From positions 1 to 6,507 of the forward strand of contig CABUDN010000136.1 of the NCBI GenBank assembly GCA_902490355.1: DNA of 6,507 bases, given 5' to 3'. Under the pieces are notes generated by a model. The model saw only the letters and a list, made by a program, of their open reading frames with translations, did no database searches and had not been told where the DNA came from. Below, in pieces: positions 1 to 5,644 of this stretch. Made by a program: the position numbers and the translations under genes. The number at the start of each line of letters is the position of its first letter. Position 1 is the stretch's first letter. The DNA is from an uncultured Oscillibacter sp. GTDB taxonomy: Bacteria > Bacillota > Clostridia > Oscillospirales > Oscillospiraceae.

Positions 1-47
1 GACCACCGAGATCTACACTCTTTCCCTACACGACGCTCTTCCGATCT
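1..47 (+). other. Illumina P5/TruSeq read-1 adapter left in the assembly
   Basis: The bases from GACCACCGAGATCTACAC through ACGCTCTTCCGATCT match the 3' 47 bases of the standard 58-base Illumina P5 plus read-1 sequencing-primer oligonucleotide. The match stops exactly at the oligo's 3' end (CCGATCT), where the insert begins. This is known vector-type contamination, not genomic DNA. It implies that position 48 is the true contig edge and that nothing should be inferred about genes to the left. Reverse-strand translation across it gives the tail IGRASCRERV, a signature of adapter read-through in predicted proteins. Confidence 0.98.
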
Positions 48-179
48 CACACAAAAATTTCTGATCTCTTTCCGTGCGGTTCTGTCCAATCTGCAATATA
101 GCTGGGGTGAATGTCTGAATTTTAACGGAGAAATGACGGAAAACCCAAAGAAATGAGGGGTTTCCCCGGAAAAAGAGGG

Positions 180-208
180 TTGACGAATGTATCAAAAAGA
201 GGTATCAT
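180..208 (+). promoter_or_regulatory. Sigma-A type promoter for the M23 peptidase gene
   Basis: TTGACG at 180-185 (5 of 6 to the -35 consensus) and TATCAT at 203-208 (5 of 6 to the -10) are separated by the optimal 17 bp. The predicted start of transcription is near 215, leaving a leader of about 66 nt before the start codon at 281. No better-matched pair was noticed in the 233 bp between the adapter and the gene. Called from sequence only. Confidence 0.75.
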
Positions 209-215
209 GAAAACC

Positions 216-232
216 GGTAACAAATTGTAACC
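216..232. promoter_or_regulatory. Possible operator overlapping the M23 gene transcription start
   Basis: The 17-mer GGTAACAAATTGTAACC is an imperfect palindrome (arms of 8 with one mismatch). It can also be read as a direct repeat, GTAAC-N5-GTAAC. It begins at about +2 of the predicted transcript, a usual place for a repressor. The half-sites resemble the WalR/YycF consensus of Bacillota (TGTWAH-N5-TGTWAH), which controls cell-wall hydrolase genes. However, the repeat period here is 10 instead of 11 and the first half-site begins with G, so the identification is only suggestive. Confidence 0.35.
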
Positions 233-280
233 TTTTTTCCAGGGACCGTCTGAACTGTCTGGTAATTCAATAGGAGTTAT

Positions 281-2113
281 ATGAGTCAGAATATTAAAAA
301 GAGAAGTGAAGCCGCCCCGAGAGGCGGCAGGCGGCTGGCCCAGGAGCAAACACGGCATCCGCGGGAAGAGGCCCGGGCCGAAGCCAAGCGGAGGGAAGAG
401 AGCCGGGACAGCCGGGACAAGACCCGCGTTCGGGCGCAGACGGCGGTACAGGAACGGGAGGACGCGGTGACCCAGGTGCGGGAGCGTCCGCAGACCCCGC
501 ATGGCCGGCAGGGACGCAAGCCCAAAAAGGATTTGCAGTGGCTGGCGTCGATGTATCTGGCTGCAGAACATGAGATGACCCGGATTCGCTGCCGCTGGCG
601 GCACATTGTGCGGGAAAAGCGTGCGCATAACTTCCCCGAGTCGGAACGTCTGCCGATTCAGATGCTGCTGTTTGTCTGGAGCATGATTCCCATGCTGGGC
701 GCCCGGGTGCGGGAAGTGATGGGAGGACGGCGGCGCCGTTCTGCCAGCCGGATCTCCGCATTGGGAGCCTGGATGGAAGGGCGGCGGCTGCATCCGGTGG
801 CCTTTTTGTGCGGCGCATGCGCGATGGCTGCAGTGGCCCTGTTTTGCTCAGCCTACACCATCGGCACGACGGTGACCTATGATGGTGAAGTGGTGGCAGC
901 GGTGAGCTCCCTGAGCGCGGCAGAAGACGCCCGTTCCAATTTGGAGCAGGCTACGGCCCGGACGTTGGGCGAGAGCTATACCATTGATGATTCCTTGATT
1001 CAGTATTCGTCGTCCCTGCTCAAGCGGCAGGATGTGGTGGATGAGGCGGAACTGGAAGAGGATTTGTCTCAGGAAATCGGTCTGGTGACGTCCGCCTATT
1101 GCCTGTATGTGGATGGAGAGCGGATTGGCGCCACCACGTATGAAGGCGCGTTGGAGGAATTGCTCCAGCAGCTCAAGGCGGCGTCCACCAATGAGGGGAC
1201 GATCTCCTGCGAGTTTGCCGAAGAGGTGGAAGTCCGGCAGGAATATGTGCCTACGGACGAGGTCATGAACCTGGGATATCTGGCCCAGACCCTGTACAGC
1301 ACCAAGACCGAAGAGGTCACGTATGAGGTGAAAAAGGGCGACACCTGGTCTGAGATTGCCAACAGCCATGGGCTGACGTCTCAGGAACTGCTGGCCCTGA
1401 ACCCCGGCTATAACATTGACAAGCTGCAGATCGGCGAAGTGCTGACCCTGGCCGCATCGGTTCCCTACCTGACCCTGACGGTGGTGGAGCAGGAGCGCTA
1501 TGTGGAGGACGTGCCGTACGATATTGAGTACACCGACAGCGCCAACCTCTACAAGGGCGATTATAAGGTCATTTCCGCCGGCGAATACGGTGCGGCGGAC
1601 GTGGTGGCCAACGTCACGTACGTCAACGGCGAGGAGACGGAGCGGACGGTGCTCTCCTCCGTGATGCTGCGGGAGCCTGTGACGGAACAGCAGCTGCGCG
1701 GCACCAAGGAGCGTCCCACCTGGGCCCCCACGGGAACATTCCGCTGGCCCACTTCCGGCCGCATTACGTCCTACTTCGGCGGGCGCAAGTCCCCCGGCGG
1801 CATTGGTTCCACCAACCATAAGGGAATTGATATTGCCAACAGCTACGGTACGCCGATCTACGCGGCCGACGGCGGCACGGTCATCTACTCCGGCTGGATG
1901 AGCGGCTACGGATATTTCGTGCAGATCGACCATGGCAACGGCTATGTCACCTGCTACGGCCACAACAGCAAGCTTCTGGTTTCTGTGGGACAGCATGTCT
2001 ACAAAGGCCAGCAGATTGCCAAGATGGGCTCCACCGGCAACTCCACCGGCAACCACTGCCATTTCGAGATCCGGTATAACGGCGTGGCCAAAAACCCGCT
2101 GAACTATTTGTAA
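281..2113 (+). CDS. Membrane-anchored M23 metallopeptidase with LysM and G5 domains
   Basis: Predicted 610-residue peptidoglycan hydrolase that would cut peptide cross-links outside the membrane. Residues 1-120 are a highly charged tail (18 Arg and 7 Lys in the first 90), presumably cytoplasmic. A hydrophobic stretch at 124-141 precedes a clear transmembrane segment at about 173-194. Residues 197-338 look like two divergent copies of a module of about 65 residues, each opening with a DGE motif. A LysM domain (about 346-392, YEVKKGDTWSEIA) should bind glycan; a G5 domain (about 398-475) follows; the M23 domain fills about 490-610. Its active site is complete: zinc ligands H513, D517 and H594, and catalytic H561 and H592 (NHKGID and NHCHFEIR motifs). 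The ATG at 281 is supported by AGGAG at 272-276, although the spacing is short (4 nt). It is transcribed alone, from the promoter at 180-208 to the terminator at 2123-2160. The domain calls are firm; the biological role (growth, division or sporulation) is unknown. Confidence 0.93.
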   Translation: MSQNIKKRSEAAPRGGRRLAQEQTRHPREEARAEAKRREESRDSRDKTRVRAQTAVQEREDAVTQVRERPQTPHGRQGRKPKKDLQWLASMYLAAEHEMTRIRCRWRHIVREKRAHNFPESERLPIQMLLFVWSMIPMLGARVREVMGGRRRRSASRISALGAWMEGRRLHPVAFLCGACAMAAVALFCSAYTIGTTVTYDGEVVAAVSSLSAAEDARSNLEQATARTLGESYTIDDSLIQYSSSLLKRQDVVDEAELEEDLSQEIGLVTSAYCLYVDGERIGATTYEGALEELLQQLKAASTNEGTISCEFAEEVEVRQEYVPTDEVMNLGYLAQTLYSTKTEEVTYEVKKGDTWSEIANSHGLTSQELLALNPGYNIDKLQIGEVLTLAASVPYLTLTVVEQERYVEDVPYDIEYTDSANLYKGDYKVISAGEYGAADVVANVTYVNGEETERTVLSSVMLREPVTEQQLRGTKERPTWAPTGTFRWPTSGRITSYFGGRKSPGGIGSTNHKGIDIANSYGTPIYAADGGTVIYSGWMSGYGYFVQIDHGNGYVTCYGHNSKLLVSVGQHVYKGQQIAKMGSTGNSTGNHCHFEIRYNGVAKNPLNYL

Positions 2114-2122
2114 CAGCATATG

Positions 2123-2160
2123 AAAAACAGGGCTGTCCCATGTGGGACAGCCCTGTTTTT
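2123..2160. terminator. Bidirectional intrinsic terminator between convergent genes
   Basis: AAAAACAGGGCTGTCCCA (2123-2140) and its exact reverse complement (2143-2160) form an 18-bp perfect stem with two unpaired bases between the arms, in practice a loop of about four. Five A's lead into it and seven T's follow, to 2162, so it works in either direction. It lies 10 bp after the M23 stop codon and 14 bp after the GntR gene's stop codon, and is well placed to end both transcripts. Confidence 0.93.
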
Positions 2161-2174
2161 TTCACGTCCGGATA

Positions 2175-2861
2175 TCAGGGGAAAAACAGGTTCCAGGTGG
2201 ACAGCACATGTTCGTCCATGATTTTCCGGCAGGCAGCGGCATCCCGGCGGCGAAATGCCTCCAGAAGAAGACCGTGGTAATGAATGCCCAGCTCCGGTCC
2301 TTTTGTGCTGCCGATGTTGCTCCAGCAGCTGCGCATGACGCTGTTTTGCACCCGGTACACACCCTCGATCATGGGATTGTGCGCCATGCACCCAATGAGC
2401 ATGTGAAATTCAAAGTCACAGTTGCAGTGTTCCTGAATATCGGTCGCAGCGGTATGGATCATTCTCTGATACAGAATGTCCATCTGCTGGAGTTGTTCCT
2501 CTGTGGCGCGCTGAGCGGCCAGCTCTGCCACGGGTCCTTCAAACAGGCGGCGGAATTCCATGACCCAGCGCAGGGAGTCCTCCGTCAGGTAGATGTCGGG
2601 GATGGAACCCTGCATCAGATCCCGAATGTCCGGCTGCTTGACAAAGGAGCCGTCTCCGCTGCGGGTTTCAATCAGTCCCTGGGCGGAGAGCGCCTGCAGG
2701 GCCTGCCGGATCGAGACACGGCTGACTTGAAAAATACGGGAAAGTTCATGTTCGGAAGGCAGGCGCTCTCCCGCCTTCCAGCGTCCCTCCAGCAGCTGCT
2801 GTTTGAGCTGCTCTTCGATCTGCGCGGAAAGACGCACGCGGCGCACGGGCTTGAGGTCCAT
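2175..2861 (-). CDS. GntR-family transcriptional regulator, FadR/FCD subfamily
   Basis: Predicted 228-residue DNA-binding repressor or activator. Residues about 8-75 are the GntR winged helix-turn-helix (LPSEHELSRIF, then VSRVSIRQALQAL, then a wing with GDGSFV). Residues about 95-222 are an all-helical FCD ligand domain. The FCD metal-site pattern appears intact: D149 and H153 (DFEFH), H196 (YHGLLLEAF) and H218 (DEHV). This suggests a metal-assisted site for a carboxylate ligand, as is usual for the subfamily. The ATG is set by AGGAGGAGG about 4-6 nt upstream. Its own promoter is at 2920-2948, and the gene is divergent from the GntP-permease operon. A dyad within its leader (2889-2903) recurs in the operon leader (3236-3250), which argues that it regulates both itself and the operon. 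The effector is unknown; a sugar acid or a catabolic intermediate is the natural guess. Confidence 0.92.
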   Translation of the reverse strand: MDLKPVRRVRLSAQIEEQLKQQLLEGRWKAGERLPSEHELSRIFQVSRVSIRQALQALSAQGLIETRSGDGSFVKQPDIRDLMQGSIPDIYLTEDSLRWVMEFRRLFEGPVAELAAQRATEEQLQQMDILYQRMIHTAATDIQEHCNCDFEFHMLIGCMAHNPMIEGVYRVQNSVMRSCWSNIGSTKGPELGIHYHGLLLEAFRRRDAAACRKIMDEHVLSTWNLFFP

Positions 2862-2888
2862 TTGCCTCCTCCTCTCTTACAACGGTCT

Positions 2889-2903
2889 ACCGGTATGACA
2901 AGT
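2889..2903. promoter_or_regulatory. Predicted GntR operator O1 in the regulator's own leader
   Basis: ACCGGTATGACAAGT matches the dyad at 3236-3250 in 13 of 15 positions. Its core, GT-ATG-AC, fits the GT-N3-AC pattern common to FCD-type GntR operators. On the minus strand it covers about +11 to +25 of the predicted gntR transcript, between promoter and start codon, so binding would autoregulate. A second small dyad, CGGT-CT-ACCG (2883-2892), overlaps its left edge. The operator assignment is an inference from shared sequence and position. Confidence 0.6.
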
Positions 2904-2919
2904 GGTCTGGTTTAATCAT

Positions 2920-2948
2920 AGTATAAGCGCTTTTGCAGGAAGTTTCAA
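2920..2948 (-). promoter_or_regulatory. Sigma-A type promoter for the GntR regulator
   Basis: Read on the minus strand, TTGAAA (plus-strand 2943-2948) and TATACT (2920-2925) are separated by 17 bp. Each matches the consensus in 5 of 6 positions. The predicted transcription start is near 2913, giving a leader of about 52 nt with a strong Shine-Dalgarno site. Confidence 0.75.
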
Positions 2949-3081
2949 TATCTGCCGGGATGGGGTACGGGAATGAAACAGCACAAACCTCCTTCGGCAA
3001 ATTGTGCGTTTTCACGAAAATTTGAAAATATTTTTCCTGAAGGATGGGGAAAATGCAATATTTTCGGTTGAAATATTTGAA

Positions 3082-3109
3082 AAAAACGGGCGGAATTTTG
3101 CCTGTTTTT
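3082..3109. other. Weak hairpin with A- and T-tracts in the AT-rich divergent spacer
   Basis: AAAAACGGGC (3082-3091) pairs with GCCTGTTTTT (3100-3109) at 9 of 10 positions, the exception being a possible G-U, across an 8-nt spacer. It has the shape of a weak bidirectional terminator, but no gene or clear promoter points at it: the two divergent promoters lie on either side and read away. It may insulate the divergent promoters, end a small unrecognised transcript, or be chance in AT-rich DNA. The rest of about 2949-3157 shows no coding potential. Confidence 0.3.
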
Positions 3110-3157
3110 GAGCTGTTATGTGAGAAAAAAACGGAACGGCATTGGATAAAAAGTTCC

Positions 3158-3186
3158 TTGCAAACCCCAAAAATGACTGGTATAGT
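3158..3186 (+). promoter_or_regulatory. Sigma-A type promoter of the permease-epimerase-dehydrogenase operon
   Basis: TTGCAA (3158-3163) and TATAGT (3181-3186) are 17 bp apart, each 5 of 6 to consensus. TGG directly before the -10 supplies an extended -10 element. AT-rich DNA upstream could act as an UP element. The predicted start of transcription is about 3192-3193, giving a long leader of about 137 nt that holds a terminator-like hairpin, an operator-like dyad and a short upstream reading frame. Confidence 0.8.
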
Positions 3187-3191
3187 AAATG

Positions 3192-3229
3192 CAGTTCCAG
3201 TGTCGAATCGGGCGCGGAATTGTTTTTTT
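3192..3229 (+). terminator. Terminator-like hairpin (possible attenuator) at the start of the operon leader
   Basis: CAGTTCC (3192-3198) pairs with GGAATTG (3216-3222) with one G-U pair. Past a bulged A3199 the stem can continue as 3200-3204 with 3211-3215, two of those pairs being G-U, closing on a six-base loop. Seven T's (3223-3229) follow at once, the layout of an intrinsic terminator. It begins at the predicted +1, so a terminated product would be only about 37 nt. The left arm can also pair through GTTCC (3194-3198) with GGAAC (3233-3237), which would mask the ribosome site of the upstream reading frame. Several weak pairs keep the confidence moderate. Confidence 0.5.
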
Positions 3230-3235
3230 CGAGGA

Positions 3236-3250
3236 ACCTGTATGACAGGT
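3236..3250. promoter_or_regulatory. Predicted GntR operator O2 in the operon leader
   Basis: ACCTGTATGACAGGT is a perfect inverted repeat of 6-bp arms around ATG, and shares 13 of 15 bases with the dyad at 2889-2903. It lies about 43-58 nt downstream of the predicted transcription start, a position suited to a roadblock repressor. As RNA it could form a small hairpin around the start codon of the upstream reading frame. A further ACAAG half-site is seen at 3261-3265. Assigning it to the divergent GntR protein is an inference. Confidence 0.65.
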
Positions 3251-3337
3251 ATCCAGACATACAAGATACAAGCGATTCCGCGGAGAGTCCCGCCCCGGCA
3301 CAAAAAGAAAAAAGTTTGGAGGATGAGCTATGGGTAG
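3242..3337 (+). CDS. Possible 31-residue leader peptide overlapping the permease start
   Basis: A short frame inside the operon leader starts at an ATG with GAGGAA (3231-3236) five bases before it. It ends at TAG 3335-3337, eight bases inside the permease gene in another frame. The peptide would be basic, with a KKKK run near residues 21-24 and no signal sequence. If translated, ribosomes would finish on the permease ribosome site, so translational coupling is conceivable. Its start codon sits at the centre of the predicted operator O2. It may equally be a chance frame, since a 31-codon open stretch is not improbable. I recognise no family. Confidence 0.25.
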   Translation: MTGIQTYKIQAIPRRVPPRHKKKKVWRMSYG

Positions 3338-4703
3338 CGTAGGATTGATCGCATTGCTGATTGTATCAATTGGTGTGATTTTGTTCCTGGTTATGAAGCT
3401 GAAGATGAATCCGGCCATCAGCTTGCTGGTAGCATGTCTGGTGATGGGTATCGGATCGGGCATGGATCTGTCTGAAGTGGCCAGCACCATTGACGCGGGA
3501 TTCGGCAGCTTCATGCAGAGCACAGGATTGTCCATCGGCCTGGGCATCATTATGGGCCAGCTGCTTTATGACTACGGCGGGGCCAACAGCATTGTCCGGT
3601 CCGTGCTGCGGGCGTTTTCCAAGAAGAAGGCATTCTACGCCCTGTCCATTGCGGCCTTCATCATCTCCGTTCCCGTGTTTTATGATGTGACCTTCATTTT
3701 GCTGGCGCCCCTGGCCATTGCCATGGCCCGCGAGATGAAGAAGCCCATCTTCCTGGTGGTGACGGCCCTGACTGCCGGCGGCGTGATCACCCATACCTGC
3801 GTCCCGCCCACCTCCGGTCCTCTGGCCTGCGCGGGCATCATGGGTGTGGATACCGGACTGATGATTCTGGTAGGTGTGGTGGTAGGCGCCATCGCCATGT
3901 TCGTAACCTTGAAGGTCATGTTCCTGTTCTTCCGGGAAAAGGCCGACGGGACCAATTCTCACTGGAATCCTGCGCTGGATGAAACCGGCGAGATGAAGGA
4001 GAGCAACTTCGTGCCGCCCCTGCTGGAAGATGAGTCCAAGGCTCCCGGTGCATTCGTTTCCATGCTGCCGATCCTGACTCCTGTGGTCCTGCTTCTGCTC
4101 AACACGGTCTGGAGCCTGGTTTCCCCCGATGCCGTACCTTCCGTGGTGGCATTTTTGGGCAGCAAGACCATCTCCATGCTGATGGGTGTGTTTGTGGCCA
4201 TGATTATCGGCAAGAGCCGCATGAGCTGGAACGATATTTCCGAGTCCGCCGTGCGGGCGCTGGCTTCCTCCGGTCTGGTGCTGCTGATCACCGGTGCCGG
4301 CAGCGCCTTCGGCAGCATCCTCAGTGGCAGCGGCGTGGCCGATGCCATCACCGGCGGTCTGACCAGCATGGATGTGAATGCGGTCGGCATGTGCGTGATT
4401 GCCTATCTGGTGGCTCTGGTGCTGCGTGTGGCACAGGGCTCCGCCACGGTGGCCTGCACCACGTCCTGCTCCATCATGGCAGCGTCTGTGGCGGCCATGG
4501 GCTTCAACCCCCTGTTCATCACCATGGCGGCCTGCGCCGGCGGCATGTCCATCGGCCATGTCAACGACTCCGGCTTCTGGATTATGTCCAGTAACTGCGG
4601 CCTGACGGTCCGCGGCGGCCTCAAGGCCATCACCATTACGGAATTTGTCAGCTCTCTGGTTATTCTGGCGGAGTGCATGATCGTCAGCGTCTTTATCCAC
4701 TGA
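3330..4703 (+). CDS. GntP-family sugar-acid permease (gluconate:H+ symporter family)
   Basis: Predicted 457-residue integral membrane transporter. GntP-family members import gluconate and related aldonates or hydroxy acids with protons. The family's landmarks are all present: VFYDVTFILLAPLA (116-129), THTCVPPTSGPLA (154-166), RVAQGSATVA (366-375) and GHVNDSGFW (409-417). Hydrophobic segments fill the protein except for a polar loop at about 201-240. The length is normal for the family (about 440-460). GGAGG at 3318-3322, seven bases before the ATG, sets the start; the ATG at 3323 is out of frame and too close. It is the first gene of the operon, 45 bp before the epimerase. Substrate cannot be read from sequence: gluconate, idonate, threonate and similar acids are all possible. 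The GntR/FCD regulator and the SDR neighbour fit a sugar acid. Confidence 0.93.
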   Translation: MGSVGLIALLIVSIGVILFLVMKLKMNPAISLLVACLVMGIGSGMDLSEVASTIDAGFGSFMQSTGLSIGLGIIMGQLLYDYGGANSIVRSVLRAFSKKKAFYALSIAAFIISVPVFYDVTFILLAPLAIAMAREMKKPIFLVVTALTAGGVITHTCVPPTSGPLACAGIMGVDTGLMILVGVVVGAIAMFVTLKVMFLFFREKADGTNSHWNPALDETGEMKESNFVPPLLEDESKAPGAFVSMLPILTPVVLLLLNTVWSLVSPDAVPSVVAFLGSKTISMLMGVFVAMIIGKSRMSWNDISESAVRALASSGLVLLITGAGSAFGSILSGSGVADAITGGLTSMDVNAVGMCVIAYLVALVLRVAQGSATVACTTSCSIMAASVAAMGFNPLFITMAACAGGMSIGHVNDSGFWIMSSNCGLTVRGGLKAITITEFVSSLVILAECMIVSVFIH

Positions 4704-4748
4704 CGTTCTTAAAAAACGGGAGTATCCGAATTAGAAAGGAAGAATCCA

Positions 4749-5606
4749 ATGTCTGCATTCAAATACGGCGTAGCCTGCTCACTCAACGATGTGTCCACCA
4801 CCGCGCCCATCATCCTGCGGGGACCCATCGAACAGCTCTGTGAGCAGGCCAAGAAAATCGGGTATGACGGCCTGGAGATCCAGCTGGCCAACCCCCTGCA
4901 GTATGACTGGAAACACATCAAGGAGGTGTGCGGGGCGTACGGTCTGGACCTCATCACCTTTGCCACCGGCCGGGAGCTGGGTGAAAACGGCCTGTGCCTG
5001 CTCTCCGACGATGCGTCGGTGCGCCGGGCAGCCATTGACCGGCTCAAGGAACACATTGACTGCGCGCAGGTTGCGGGCTGTCAGGTGATTGTGGGCTCCA
5101 TGCGCAAGCATGTGCCGGACTGGAGCCAGAGCGACAAGTATCTGGGCTATCACCGGGACGCCATCATGGAGCTGGCGGACTACGCCAAGGACAAGGGCGT
5201 GCGGATCTGGGTGGAGAACATCCTGAGCTACATCAGCAACTTCCTCAACACCATGCGCCAGGTGCAGGACTTTGTGGCATCCCTGCCCTGCGACAATGTG
5301 GGCGTCCATCTGGATACTTACAGCATGAACATGGAGGACAACGACATCCCCGGCTCTTACCGGTACTGCGCCAAGAACCTGGAGTATGTGCACTTCTCCG
5401 ACACGGCCCGGCTGTATCCCGGCGGCGGCAATGTGGACTTCAAGACCCACATGCGCTGCCTCAAGGAGATCGGCTATCAGGGCTATATCACCACCGAGTG
5501 CGTGCCCCTGCCCACGGCCTATGACTGTGCCGATCTGGGATTGAAGTACATGAAGGCCATGGAGCAGATTGTGGATATTGAACGGGGCGCCTCCCGCTTT
5601 GCCTGA
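4749..5606 (+). CDS. Sugar isomerase/epimerase, xylose-isomerase-like TIM barrel
   Basis: Predicted 285-residue cytoplasmic enzyme of the AP-endonuclease-2/xylose-isomerase-like fold, the normal length for tagatose-3-epimerase, hydroxypyruvate-isomerase and IolI-type proteins. Four metal ligands of this family can be placed: E156 (WVENI), D189 (HLDTYS), H215 (YVHFSDT) and E250 (TTECVP). Their spacing (33, 26, 35) equals that of the Mn-binding residues E152, D185, H211 and E246 of Pseudomonas cichorii D-tagatose 3-epimerase, with the two glutamates serving as acid/base. RLYPGGGNVDF (221-231) is the usual loop after the metal histidine. AGGA at 4737-4740 sets the start. Co-transcription with the permease and dehydrogenase suggests epimerisation or isomerisation of a keto-sugar or keto-acid made in this pathway. 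The exact substrate is unknown. Confidence 0.88.
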   Translation: MSAFKYGVACSLNDVSTTAPIILRGPIEQLCEQAKKIGYDGLEIQLANPLQYDWKHIKEVCGAYGLDLITFATGRELGENGLCLLSDDASVRRAAIDRLKEHIDCAQVAGCQVIVGSMRKHVPDWSQSDKYLGYHRDAIMELADYAKDKGVRIWVENILSYISNFLNTMRQVQDFVASLPCDNVGVHLDTYSMNMEDNDIPGSYRYCAKNLEYVHFSDTARLYPGGGNVDFKTHMRCLKEIGYQGYITTECVPLPTAYDCADLGLKYMKAMEQIVDIERGASRFA

Positions 5607-5644
5607 GACGCAGACTGAAATCAAAAAAGGAGCTGGAAACAACA

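Noticed and set aside
157..167. GGGG-TTT-CCCC dyad upstream of the M23 promoter
   Set aside because: Only 11 bp with a three-base loop, no tract or partner site; likely chance.
13..195. 60-residue minus-strand frame at the contig start
   Set aside because: Its last part is translated adapter (IGRASCRERV tail), and the rest shows no family resemblance and lies over the promoter of the M23 gene.
848..2119. Long minus-strand open frame opposite the M23 gene
   Set aside because: It is a codon-bias shadow in GC-rich coding DNA; the plus frame has complete LysM, G5 and M23 domains.
2142..2915. 257-residue plus-strand frame opposite the GntR gene
   Set aside because: Starts inside the terminator and runs antisense to a clear GntR/FCD protein; no recognisable domain.
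3142..3342. 66-residue plus-strand frame across the operon promoter
   Set aside because: Its start codon lies upstream of the predicted transcription start and it runs through both promoter elements, so it would not be transcribed from this promoter.
3366..4700. 444-residue minus-strand frame, very rich in His, Gly and Gln, opposite the permease
   Set aside because: The composition is what the antisense of hydrophobic, GC-biased codons gives; the permease frame carries all GntP motifs.
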